Source of the DNA: Diplocloster hominis
Lineage (GTDB): Bacteria; Bacillota; Clostridia; Lachnospirales; Lachnospiraceae
DNA length: 64,000 nt
Reading direction: 5' to 3'
NCBI RefSeq assembly: GCF_032380655.1
Contig: NZ_JAWDIY010000011.1
Location: forward strand, 104,921-168,920
Below, in pieces: positions 34,694-43,224 of the stretch (position 1 is its first letter; the number at the start of each line of letters is the position of its first letter). A model generated the notes under the pieces. The model was not told the DNA's origin. It made no database searches and worked only from the letters and a program-made list of their open reading frames with translations. A program made the translations under genes and the position numbers.

Positions 34694-35659
34694 TCAATCC
34701 TTCTTGGAGAAAGAATCGATCAAAACAACAACGACCAGAATGATACCTTTTACTACCCACTGCCAGTATGTATTGATTCCCATCAGTACCATGATATTGG
34801 ATATGACCTGCAGGAACAAAGCCCCGATCACGATACCGACCACGCGTCCCCGGCCTCCTGTCAGGGAGGTGCCGCCCAGTACACAGATGGTCATGACATC
34901 AAACAGCAGGTTATCGCCCAGCGTCACGTTTCCGGACTGGGTCTTGGATGTAAGCCCCAGAGCTCCGATGGAAGTCAGGACCCCGCACATAACGAATGCC
35001 AGGATCGCCACAAAGTTGACGTTCAGGCCGGACAGTTTGGAAGCTTCCTTGTTACCGCCCACCGCGAAGAAGCTGCGCCCGATGGCTGTATGCGCGGTAA
35101 ACATATACAGGATAAAGGCCACGACGATCATCAGGATAACCGCATAAGGTACGATCCCCAGTTTCCCCAGAGCCATTTTGCCAAAGCTGTCGGGCAGGCC
35201 TGAGATGGGCAGGCCGTCGGAATAGATGTAGTTGACCCCTTTTAGCATATTCATGATAACCAGCGTCGCGATAAACGACGGCATTTTGCCGTATACCACA
35301 AGACAGCCGTTGATCACGCCCACTGCCGCGGACATGGCGACCACGATCAGGAAGGACACCCATATGGGCAATCCGTTATTTACCGTAAATCCGGCAAAGA
35401 AGATAGAGACCAGCCCGATGGTCGACGAGATGGACATATCCATCTCTCCGATCAGGATTACGAAGAATTCCCCCATGGCTATAATCGCTACAAAGGATGC
35501 CTGTCGCAGCACATTCATGATATTGTTCGTGGTGCGGAAGTTACTGTTGAAACAGCACAAGATAAACAGTGCGATAAATAGAAATAAAATCATCCAGTCG
35601 GTCAGCAGAGCTTTTGCGCCGCCGCTGTATTTTTTTGATTTTGTCTTATAATCATTCAT
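34694..35659 (-). CDS. Sugar ABC transporter permease (RbsC type)
   Basis: This 321-residue permease has the family motifs GEMDMSISSTIGLVSIFFAG, LVIMNMLKGVNYIYS, AVGGNKEASKLSGLNVNF and MTICVLGGTSLTGGRGRVVG, with 8-10 membrane segments. Its ATG follows the ATPase TAA without any gap. It pairs with the ATPase at 35660 and the lipoprotein at 39437. Confidence 0.93.
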   Translation of the reverse strand: MNDYKTKSKKYSGGAKALLTDWMILFLFIALFILCCFNSNFRTTNNIMNVLRQASFVAIIAMGEFFVILIGEMDMSISSTIGLVSIFFAGFTVNNGLPIWVSFLIVVAMSAAVGVINGCLVVYGKMPSFIATLVIMNMLKGVNYIYSDGLPISGLPDSFGKMALGKLGIVPYAVILMIVVAFILYMFTAHTAIGRSFFAVGGNKEASKLSGLNVNFVAILAFVMCGVLTSIGALGLTSKTQSGNVTLGDNLLFDVMTICVLGGTSLTGGRGRVVGIVIGALFLQVISNIMVLMGINTYWQWVVKGIILVVVVLIDSFSKKD

Positions 35660-37177
35660 TTATGCGTTCACTCCTAACAAATTATTGATGATGACTTCCT
35701 GTGTCTTTCTTTCACCTTCCACAACATCCATAATTGCGCCTTCGTACATGATGTAGATCCGGTTGCACAGCCCGATCAGTTCTTCCATTTCCGGGGATAC
35801 CAGGATCACCGCTTTCTTCTGTTTCGTCAATTCATGTATCAGCTGGTAAATCTCAAATTTGGCGCCGATATCAATCCCGCGGGTAGGTTCATCCAGAAGA
35901 AAGATTTCCGTATCCCGCAGCAGCCATTTGGCAATTACGATTTTCTGCTGATTGCCGCCGGACAGTTTCTTTACGTTCTGCCACAGGGAATAATAGGCCA
36001 GATTCATCTTCTCGTTGATATCATAAGCAGCCTTAGACTCCGCCTCGTGATCCTGGAAGATCCCCATCTTCCGGAACAGTTTCATGGACGGAAGGGTCGT
36101 ATTATCTTTGATATCGAACTTCATATTCAATCCCAGCGTCCGCCGCTCATCAGGCACCAGCCCCATACCGAAACGGATCGCCTGGAAAGGTTTGCGGCAG
36201 TGCACCGGTTTTCCTTTGACCAGCACTTCTCCGCTGACAATCTTATGATTTCCGAAGATCGCCTGTACCAGCTCGGTTTTTCCCGCTCCCAAAAGGCCCG
36301 CCAGTCCAACCACTTCGCCCTCCCGCACCTGCAGGCTGATATCCCGGAACGCCTTCGGCGCCGTTAGGTTTTTCACTTCCAGCAGCACTTCTCCCAGATC
36401 CTCATTGACCGGGGGATAGACATTGGCCAATTCCCTGCCGATGATCATCTTCACCAGCTGTCCGTTGTCGATGTCCTTCACCCTGCCGGAATTGATATAG
36501 CGGCCATCGCACAGAACCGTGTAGGAATCGCAGCATTCGAACACCTCGTTGAGCCGGTGGGATATGTAGACGATACCGATCCCTTTTTCCTTCAGCAGGC
36601 CGATGATTCGGAAAATATTTTCAATATCCTTTTCCTGCAGCACCGCCGTCAGCTCATCAAATATGATGATCGCAGGGTCATCCAACAGTGCTTTGGCCAG
36701 CTGGATGATCTGCCTCTCCGCCGTCCTTAAGTGCTTGACCGGGATATGCAGATTGATGTCGCACTGAAGAAAATCAAGCATCTCCTGCGCGCGGCGGTCC
36801 AGCCCTTTCCAATCGATCAGCCCGTGTTTCTTCTCATAACGTCCTACAAATATATTTTCTACGCCGCTCATGTCACTCATCAGGGTAAACTCCTGGTGAA
36901 CGATAGCGATTCCTCTGTTTTGAGATTCTCTTACACTGTAGGATGGTATTTTGATCTGCTCGCCTTTGACGAACAGTTCCCCCTTGGTCATCCTGTTTTC
37001 ACCGGTAATACACTTGGACAGTGTGGATTTTCCGGCTCCGTTTTCTCCGACCAGGGCGTGGCATTCTCCCGGCATCAGCGTGAAATTCACATCCGACAGC
37101 GCTTTCACGCCGGGGAACTCCATCGTACAGTTCCTGATCTCAATCAAGGGTGTTACATCCGTTTTCTTTTCGCCCAT
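35660..37177 (-). CDS. Sugar ABC transporter ATPase (two ABC domains)
   Basis: This 505-residue RbsA-like protein has in domain 1 Walker A LVGENGAGKSTL and Walker B AIIIFDELTAVLQEKD. That reads DELT in place of the common DEPT. Domain 2 has LLGAGKTELVQAIFG, LSGGNQQKIVIAKWLL and IFLLDEPTRGIDIGAKFEIY. The ATG at 37177 is preceded by GGAAGGAG; the longer upstream frame has no such site. It is co-transcribed with the glycosidase-like gene 19 bases upstream. Confidence 0.94.
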   Translation of the reverse strand: MGEKKTDVTPLIEIRNCTMEFPGVKALSDVNFTLMPGECHALVGENGAGKSTLSKCITGENRMTKGELFVKGEQIKIPSYSVRESQNRGIAIVHQEFTLMSDMSGVENIFVGRYEKKHGLIDWKGLDRRAQEMLDFLQCDINLHIPVKHLRTAERQIIQLAKALLDDPAIIIFDELTAVLQEKDIENIFRIIGLLKEKGIGIVYISHRLNEVFECCDSYTVLCDGRYINSGRVKDIDNGQLVKMIIGRELANVYPPVNEDLGEVLLEVKNLTAPKAFRDISLQVREGEVVGLAGLLGAGKTELVQAIFGNHKIVSGEVLVKGKPVHCRKPFQAIRFGMGLVPDERRTLGLNMKFDIKDNTTLPSMKLFRKMGIFQDHEAESKAAYDINEKMNLAYYSLWQNVKKLSGGNQQKIVIAKWLLRDTEIFLLDEPTRGIDIGAKFEIYQLIHELTKQKKAVILVSPEMEELIGLCNRIYIMYEGAIMDVVEGERKTQEVIINNLLGVNA

Positions 37178-37196
37178 TTCGATAACTCCTTCCAAA

Positions 37197-39299
37197 TTAC
37201 AGCCATAACCACCCAAGGGCTTCCACGCCCGAACAGATAATTGCGTCATCCGGTGCCTCGGGATGTCTGATATTGTGAATCAGCCGTTTCAGTTCATGAT
37301 AGGGGAACATGCAGCTGTTCACACCCGTCTCGTTCACCGGGTTGATATCAAAGAACATCTCTTTTACGATGTCGAAATCTTTTTCATTCAGATACAGGAT
37401 TTCATCCAACAACTGTTCCTTCCTGTCCGGATCCTGCTCTGTTTCATAGGCCAGCGCCGCCAGCACCATATCGTAGATCACCGCATTCCTGCGCTCGGCA
37501 TTTTCCCACCGGTCAAAATGGGTCAGCCAGGGATAGAGTTTTTCATTCCGGCTGGCTTCCTGCTGCAGCATATGGATCTTCGCCATCAGATTTTCATGGT
37601 TTGCTTTGGCCGCAAGGATCGCGGGAATGTCCTCCTGCGTCATCTTGTTCTTCTGGAACGGGAACGCTGTCGTATACAGTGGGATCTGGCTCTCGTGAAT
37701 GGTGATCATATTTTTCATCACATACAGGATGGTTTCTCCCAATGCGCCGAAGTTCAGTTCACAGGCTCTTTGATAGAATTCTTCCTCATCCATCATGGAA
37801 CCCCAGCCATAGTTGCCGTGGGCGAACAGGTGCATGAACAGGCCGTACCATTCAAACATGAATCCGTTAATCCCGTGCACGCCCATTTTCACACTGCCCT
37901 TGTGCTGCCGGATATCTGTCTCGATGACCTGTTCGTTGGTTTCATCCTCATAGCGGATCATATTGGACTGAAAGGTCCGGTACAGACGTCCCATGGTGGA
38001 CGTGATGGAATTGGATTCCGTGTCCCTCGCCCAGATCCTGTCCCTGCCAAATGCTTCGCACCACTTCGGGAATTCGGTTTCCGGCACATACAGGCCCGGC
38101 GCCCAGAACAGCATGATATCCTTCGGCATGGAGTCCACACACTCTTTTAAGAATGCCGGATCTTTCTCCAGAGGCGGCTGTCTGAATGCCCGGATTCCGA
38201 TCACAGCCTGCGGATTGATCTCCCGCACCGCGTCGTAGATTTTCTGCAGAAGCCACATGTTCGCTTTGTGCTTTGCCTCACCGGGGGAGCTGCTGATCGC
38301 GTGCCAGCGTTTCTTGCACTCGTCACATTCACAGTACCAGAAGCCTTCCTCACTCTCTTCCAGCGTATAGCCGTCGAATCCGAGTCTGGCGATCTGGCGC
38401 ATGGATTCAATGATATAGTCCACAGTGCCCGGATAGCTTAGGCACAGCGAGTCAAAATCGTTCAGGAAACCGCTGGACTCAGGAGCTTTCATCCTGGCCT
38501 CCGGATGCTTGATGGAAAATGCCCCGTTATAGGAGTTCAGGCCCACATAGGCAAATATTTTGACCTCCAGCTTATGCGCCAGACGGATGAATTTGTCCAT
38601 ATAGGGTTCTTCCAGGTTCGGGTGGGTATACCGCACGGTCAGCCATCTGCGGTTCTCCGCATTCCATATCTTGATGGGTACATCGCGGAACACTGTCTCG
38701 GGATGGTCCGGCATATCAAAAGGCCAGTATCCGTACATCACGAGATTGAACTGGTTGATTTTATTGTCCAGACAGATATTCAGATACTGTACCCAGTCCT
38801 CATATCCCCACAGCTGGCTGTCGAAACCGAATCTGCCGTATCCTGCGTACCAGGAGAATGTCTGGGCAATGGCCCGCACCGGCAGGGACGGATAGTCGGT
38901 AATCCGGCACAACGGCAGCCGGTAAGCGCCGCCGCTCTCTTTTAACAGCATTTTCAGAGAAGTGACCGCGTTGATAAAGCCGGCTCTGTTTTCATACCTT
39001 AAGACTATCTCCTCTTCCCCGATGTCCAAATCGTAGCCCTGGGCCGCGAACAGCTCCGGCTGTTCCGTCTCCAGGCCATCCAGCGATAACACAATATGTA
39101 CCGGCATCTCGCCGTCCCCGCTGCCTTCTCCAACAGCAGTTTTGATTTCTTTATAATTCCACAGACGAAGTTCTGTTATTTCCAGTAATTCATTCAGATC
39201 GAGATTCTTTTCCTCAGAGTTCAGACAGATTTTGGTAAATGGTTTTGTCGAGCCCTGTTTTTCTAGCAACCGTTTCGGCTCTGGTAACAAATTGATCAT
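37197..39299 (-). CDS. Cytoplasmic glycoside hydrolase-like protein with GH20b-type N-domain
   Basis: This 700-residue protein has no signal peptide. Residues 1-125 look like the zincin-like domain that precedes GH20 and GH67 catalytic barrels (MINLLPEPKRLLEKQ, YDLDIGEEEIVLRYENRAGF). From 130 on comes a TIM-barrel-like region (YPSLPVRAIAQTFSWYAGYG, LDNKINQFNLVMYGYWPFDM). Its acidic cluster DGYTLEESEEG (E314, E315, E317, E318) is followed by CECDEC (C323, C325, C328). I cannot assign a GH family: hexosaminidase-like and glucuronidase-like are both possible. The three close cysteines could bind metal. Lying between the lipoprotein and ATPase genes, it probably cleaves an imported glycoside inside the cell. 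Confidence 0.7.
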   Translation of the reverse strand: MINLLPEPKRLLEKQGSTKPFTKICLNSEEKNLDLNELLEITELRLWNYKEIKTAVGEGSGDGEMPVHIVLSLDGLETEQPELFAAQGYDLDIGEEEIVLRYENRAGFINAVTSLKMLLKESGGAYRLPLCRITDYPSLPVRAIAQTFSWYAGYGRFGFDSQLWGYEDWVQYLNICLDNKINQFNLVMYGYWPFDMPDHPETVFRDVPIKIWNAENRRWLTVRYTHPNLEEPYMDKFIRLAHKLEVKIFAYVGLNSYNGAFSIKHPEARMKAPESSGFLNDFDSLCLSYPGTVDYIIESMRQIARLGFDGYTLEESEEGFWYCECDECKKRWHAISSSPGEAKHKANMWLLQKIYDAVREINPQAVIGIRAFRQPPLEKDPAFLKECVDSMPKDIMLFWAPGLYVPETEFPKWCEAFGRDRIWARDTESNSITSTMGRLYRTFQSNMIRYEDETNEQVIETDIRQHKGSVKMGVHGINGFMFEWYGLFMHLFAHGNYGWGSMMDEEEFYQRACELNFGALGETILYVMKNMITIHESQIPLYTTAFPFQKNKMTQEDIPAILAAKANHENLMAKIHMLQQEASRNEKLYPWLTHFDRWENAERRNAVIYDMVLAALAYETEQDPDRKEQLLDEILYLNEKDFDIVKEMFFDINPVNETGVNSCMFPYHELKRLIHNIRHPEAPDDAIICSGVEALGWLWL

Positions 39300-39340
39300 T
39301 TATCGAACCCCCTGTTTTATTTTTTATCCGTTTTGCTTAT

Positions 39341-39371
39341 AAAAGCCGGCGGGCAAAAGAGTCCCGCCGTC
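39341..39371 (-). terminator. Hairpin between lipoprotein and glycosidase genes
   Basis: A 7-base GC stem (CGGCGGG / CCCGCCG) with a 9-base loop follows the lipoprotein gene by about 65 bases. On the minus strand it ends in CTTTTAT. Partial termination here would keep the binding protein in excess. The plus-strand side also has a T-rich tail. Confidence 0.6.
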
Positions 39372-39436
39372 TTTTATTTTTCAATTATACAGCCGATTTG
39401 AAAGAGTTTCGCTTGCGAAACTTTCTGCCGCTTTGA

Positions 39437-40543
39437 TCAGCCAAGCCATCCCCAGTTCTTCCAGTCATAATCTGCGATGTTGGAAGGTGTGATCGCTTCC
39501 GGTTCCGGAAGGTCATAATTTTCCGGAAGGTCTTCTTTTAATACTAAAGTTTTATACATAGCGTCTGTAGCCTGATATCCCAGAACTACCGGGTCCTGCA
39601 GAACTTCCGCAAGCCATTTGTCATTGTTTTCGGAGATCCAGGTCAGCACATCGATATCACCGGCGATACCAATGAATTTTGTCTCGTCTCTGCCCTGTGC
39701 CACTGCCGCGTAGTAAGCACCAACCACTTCCGCATCGTTATGTCCGCATACGACATCGATCACAGATTCTCTTTGCAATACGTTCTCCATCAGCGTCTGG
39801 GCGGAATCCCTGTTGCCTGCGCCGGTGTCGCCTTCTTCAATAATCTTGGCATTCGGATATTTTTCCAGAACAGCAGTCTTAAAGCCGTCAAAACGGTCCT
39901 GAGATACCTGACCGGAGGTAGGACGGGAGATGAACAGGCATACCGGATCATCTTTTCCTAAAGTATCCAGATATTTTATCGCCTCTTCTCCTGCTTTCTT
40001 ACCGAGCGCTTTCATGTCATGGCCCACGAAGGTCGACCATACCACGTCACTGTCAGAGCTGGGTTCCTGGGCATAATCACCGATTACAAACGGGATACCC
40101 TGGCCAACCAGTTCTTTCATGGTCGGGATCGCGGAGGACGCGTCGGCCGGGAACAGGATAATGCCATCGCTGCCCGCGCTTGCCATATTCTCCACATTGG
40201 TCAGCATCGTCTGGACATCAGATCTGGAATCCTCAAACGAAAATTCGAAGTTTACTCCGTACTCATCGCCATGATCCGCCATCCACTGGTTGCAGCCATC
40301 GATCACGCCCTGATACCAGGTATACGCGGTCAGCTCCATGATGGAGACACCGATCTTATAGGTCTGCTTTTCCCCTGCGCTGTCTGCTGCCGGAGCCTGT
40401 GATTCCGCCGGCTTCGCGGTATCCGCAGGTGCTGCAGGTGCCGCACTCTCTGCCGGAGCGTCTGCAGGTTTCTCAGAAGATCCACATGCTACCAGTCCCA
40501 GTGACATCGCTGCCACCATGAGTAATGCTAGTGCTTTTTTCAT
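39437..40543 (-). CDS. Sugar ABC transporter substrate-binding lipoprotein
   Basis: This 368-residue lipoprotein has a signal peptide ending GLVAC (C20), an Ala/Pro-rich linker to about 60, and a RbsB-type fold in normal order (YKIGVSIMELTAYTWYQGVI ... PEAITPSNIADYDWKNWGWLG). AAAGGAGGG lies upstream of the ATG. It is the first gene of the operon ending at 31808 and is divergent from the LacI-SBP fusion regulator. The ligand is unknown. It should be the compound processed by the downstream glycosidase, mutarotase and creatinase-like enzymes. Confidence 0.9.
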   Translation of the reverse strand: MKKALALLMVAAMSLGLVACGSSEKPADAPAESAAPAAPADTAKPAESQAPAADSAGEKQTYKIGVSIMELTAYTWYQGVIDGCNQWMADHGDEYGVNFEFSFEDSRSDVQTMLTNVENMASAGSDGIILFPADASSAIPTMKELVGQGIPFVIGDYAQEPSSDSDVVWSTFVGHDMKALGKKAGEEAIKYLDTLGKDDPVCLFISRPTSGQVSQDRFDGFKTAVLEKYPNAKIIEEGDTGAGNRDSAQTLMENVLQRESVIDVVCGHNDAEVVGAYYAAVAQGRDETKFIGIAGDIDVLTWISENNDKWLAEVLQDPVVLGYQATDAMYKTLVLKEDLPENYDLPEPEAITPSNIADYDWKNWGWLG

Positions 40544-40643
40544 AAAATAAAACCCTCCTTTAAAATTTTATGATAAAATGAGCTGCCTCATTTACCATTC
40601 CCACTACCCAAAATACCGTTCTCTTTGTTTCCCTCTGTCCTAT

Positions 40644-40672
40644 ATTTTAGTTGCTTTCCGCGGTCCAGTCAA
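40644..40672 (-). promoter_or_regulatory. Promoter for the 40.5-31.8 kb operon
   Basis: On the minus strand TTGACT (40672-40667) and TAAAAT (40649-40644) are exactly 17 bases apart, about 100 bases before the lipoprotein start. This is a near-consensus vegetative promoter. Confidence 0.75.
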
Positions 40673-40705
40673 TATTTTCACTTCATTTTCAATCGAATTT
40701 AATTT

Positions 40706-40713
40706 AAACGTTT
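40706..40713. promoter_or_regulatory. Candidate LacI-family operator 1
   Basis: AAACGTTT is a perfect palindrome with the central CG typical of LacI-family operators, within TTTAAACGTTTCAC. It lies between the two divergent promoters, directly upstream of the regulator's -35 box. Confidence 0.5.
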
Positions 40714-40716
40714 CAC

Positions 40717-40745
40717 TTTACATTTAAATACGGATATGCTATAGT
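40717..40745 (+). promoter_or_regulatory. Promoter for the LacI-SBP fusion regulator
   Basis: TTTACA (40717-40722) and TATAGT (40740-40745) are 17 bases apart, giving a start near 40752. It lies between the two candidate operators. Confidence 0.7.
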
Positions 40746-40765
40746 GAAAAAAAGAGTTCCGCTGG

Positions 40766-40775
40766 CGAACGTTTC
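40766..40775. promoter_or_regulatory. Candidate LacI-family operator 2
   Basis: CGAACGTTTC shares the AACGTTT core of operator 1 and lies just after the predicted regulator transcription start, about 60 bases from it. The pair would suit autoregulation by roadblock or looping. Confidence 0.4.
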
Positions 40776-40822
40776 CATATTTAAAGGGAATCGGGGCCTG
40801 TAAGGTTAAAGGGAGGATGTCC

Positions 40823-43084
40823 ATGGCTACGATAAAAGACGTGGCGAAACTGGCTGATGTTTCCATCGCCACCGTATCGAATTATCTGAATCATACCAAA
40901 CCGGTCAGCAGGGAGGTTTCCCAAAGAATTAAGGAAGCTGTGGACGCCCTGCAGTATTCCCAGAATCTCTCAGCCAAAAGTCTGAAATCCAATTTTTACA
41001 ATGATATCGGGGTAATCCTGCCAAATCTGAATGATTCGTATTATGTACAGATGTTTCAGGGTATCGAGAATACGTTCCAGAATACCGGCTATTATGTGAA
41101 TCTGGCCTTTTCCTATGATATCCCGGATTATGAGCAGAATATCGTACGCAACTTTCTGAAGAAACAGATCTGCGGCCTGATCCTGGTCTCCTGTCAGCCT
41201 GACAATTGGAAATTTTACTATGATTATTTTACTTCCGACCAAAGACCGCTGGTCCTGATCGACCGGAACATCCACAGCCTGGATGCGAACTTTGTCTCTT
41301 TTGATAATTTCTCGATCATAAAATATATGACCACCTATCTGTTAGATTACGGGTACCGGAATATCTATCTGATGAGCGGCCCGCCCAAATTTGACTGCGA
41401 GGCCGACTGTATCAGCGGATTCCAGGAGGCACTCACGCAGAACGGTCCCAAGCCGGACCCGTCCTATCTGCTGAAAACCAATCTGAGCAAAGAGGACGCC
41501 TTCCGGAAAACAATCCAGCTGTTAAAAAAGCGGAAACCCGACGCCATCATCGCCACGTCGGAATCCATCGCCACAGGGATCATCGAGGCGTTTACGATCC
41601 TCGGATACCGCACCGAAGACATCCCTGTGATTACGCTGGGAGAAGAGCATTGGAATCTTTACACCCATTCCATGACAAATGCTTCCGCCGCCAGGCCTGC
41701 CATCAAGCTGGGACAGACCGCGTCCAACCTGCTGCTGGAGCAGCTCAAATCTCCTTCCACCAAAGAAAATGAAAAGATTATCCTTCGGGACACATCTCTG
41801 AATAAGCCCATGTCTCTTGTCCGAACGGTCACTGTCACGGACAAATCGGACAAAAAAAGCGAACCGCAGAAAACGGTCCGCATTCTTATGATGGATACTC
41901 CCCAGGTTCACTCTCTCCAGGGGTTAATCCGCAACTTTGAAAACAGGACCAATATCCACGCGGATATCACGATCCTGCCCCATCATTATATGTATGATAA
42001 GATATTGGAAAACCACAGCCATGCATCCGCAGAGGAAGACCCCTACGATGTGTTTATGTATGATATTCCCTGGCTGCCGGCTCTGGCCTCCGGCCATATT
42101 CTGGAAGATATCACCCAGCAGCTCAAATCCATCGACCTGAATATCTTCCTGCCAGGCTGCCTGAAGTATTACAGCAATTACAACCAGCACTATTACGGGA
42201 TTCCGTTTATGTACGCGCCGCAGATCTTTTATTATAGAAAAGATTTGTTTGAAGATCCCGATTTAAAGGCAGCTTATGAAAAACAGAACAATATCACGCT
42301 CCGCCCGCCGCTTACCTTGAAGGAGTTTAATACGATCGCCGATTTTTTTACCAATAAATCAGACCGCATTGATTACGGGATCTCCGTACCCGCTGCTTAC
42401 GATGAGTGCCTCGCCCCGGAGATCTATATGCGGCTTAGGGCCTATAACGGGAAGCTCTTTGATTCGGACGGCAAAGTAACGTTTGATTCCGCCCAGTCTC
42501 TGAAAGCTTACATCCATTTCGTGCGTTCTGTCAAAGCGGCCAAGCCCAATTACCGGGAAGCCACGGACGACAGTATCGTACAGGAATTCCTTCAGGGTGA
42601 GACGGCCATGCTGATCACCTACCCATCCTTCCTGACCGACATCGTGGATCTGCGCCGGAGCAGCCTGGTTGGTTCCATCGGCTACCACCATATACCCGGG
42701 CACTGTCCCCTCTTAGGCGGCTGGAGCATGGGAATCAGTGCGGTCTCCCGGCATAAGCAGGAAGCCTTTGAATTCCTGAAATGGACCTGTGATGAACAGG
42801 TGGCCAACTACCTGACCCTGTTGGGGGGCCAGTCGGCGATCACTTCCACTTATACGAATGATGAGCTGGTCAAGCTCTATCCCTGGCTTCCGCTCTATCA
42901 TTCCACCTACACCTACTGCAAGCCTCCCATACCGCCCCGCTTAAAAAGCAGGCGGACCGTATCCCAGAACGAGATCGATTCTATTGTCTGCAAATGGATC
43001 TATGAACTGCTGGATGACAAGCTGGAAGTGCAGGACGCGATCACGAATACACACCGGGAGCTCAATGAACTTTGTACAAGATGA
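40823..43084 (+). CDS. LacI-type regulator fused to an extracellular-type solute-binding protein
   Basis: This 753-residue protein carries three domains. Residues 1-55 are a LacI DNA-binding head (MATIKDVAKLADVSIATVSN, YLNHTKPVSREV) with hinge helix. Residues 58-330 are the usual LacI effector domain (DIGVILPNLNDSYYVQMFQG ... ATGIIEAFTILGYRTEDIPV). After a charged linker, residues 350-753 form a complete SBP_bac_1-type binding protein (VRILMMDTPQVHSLQGLIRN, DVFMYDIPWLPALASGHILE, GIPFMYAPQIFYYRKDLFED, PLLGGWSMGISAVSRHKQEA). There is no signal peptide, so both sensors are cytoplasmic. I start at the second ATG, 6 bases after GGAGG. It is divergent from the catabolic operon it most likely controls. 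Confidence 0.88.
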   Translation: MATIKDVAKLADVSIATVSNYLNHTKPVSREVSQRIKEAVDALQYSQNLSAKSLKSNFYNDIGVILPNLNDSYYVQMFQGIENTFQNTGYYVNLAFSYDIPDYEQNIVRNFLKKQICGLILVSCQPDNWKFYYDYFTSDQRPLVLIDRNIHSLDANFVSFDNFSIIKYMTTYLLDYGYRNIYLMSGPPKFDCEADCISGFQEALTQNGPKPDPSYLLKTNLSKEDAFRKTIQLLKKRKPDAIIATSESIATGIIEAFTILGYRTEDIPVITLGEEHWNLYTHSMTNASAARPAIKLGQTASNLLLEQLKSPSTKENEKIILRDTSLNKPMSLVRTVTVTDKSDKKSEPQKTVRILMMDTPQVHSLQGLIRNFENRTNIHADITILPHHYMYDKILENHSHASAEEDPYDVFMYDIPWLPALASGHILEDITQQLKSIDLNIFLPGCLKYYSNYNQHYYGIPFMYAPQIFYYRKDLFEDPDLKAAYEKQNNITLRPPLTLKEFNTIADFFTNKSDRIDYGISVPAAYDECLAPEIYMRLRAYNGKLFDSDGKVTFDSAQSLKAYIHFVRSVKAAKPNYREATDDSIVQEFLQGETAMLITYPSFLTDIVDLRRSSLVGSIGYHHIPGHCPLLGGWSMGISAVSRHKQEAFEFLKWTCDEQVANYLTLLGGQSAITSTYTNDELVKLYPWLPLYHSTYTYCKPPIPPRLKSRRTVSQNEIDSIVCKWIYELLDDKLEVQDAITNTHRELNELCTR

Positions 43085-43110
43085 CCGATACCGTTCATAA
43101 AACCAGCCGG

Positions 43111-43208
43111 AAGGCGCCGCAAAATGACGCTGCCAGCATTCTGTTGTATACACCGCACGTGTCTATACAGGGGATCTGGCGGTAAAACGTATTTTGCGGC
43201 GCCTTTCT
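43111..43208. terminator. Long bidirectional terminator between convergent genes
   Basis: AAGGCGCCGCAAAAT (43111-43125) and its perfect complement (43194-43208) enclose a further imperfect stem (CTGCCAG/CTGGCGG, TATACA/TGTATA). The plus-strand side continues into TCTTTTGTTTTT. It serves the regulator gene and probably the convergent GTPase-nuclease gene. Confidence 0.75.
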
Positions 43209-43224
43209 TTTGTTTTTACCGCTC

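Noticed and set aside
40823..43084. Frameshift or joined-gene artefact giving the LacI-SBP fusion
   Set aside because: The frame is continuous, both domains are complete, and the linker between them is a plausible charged hinge.
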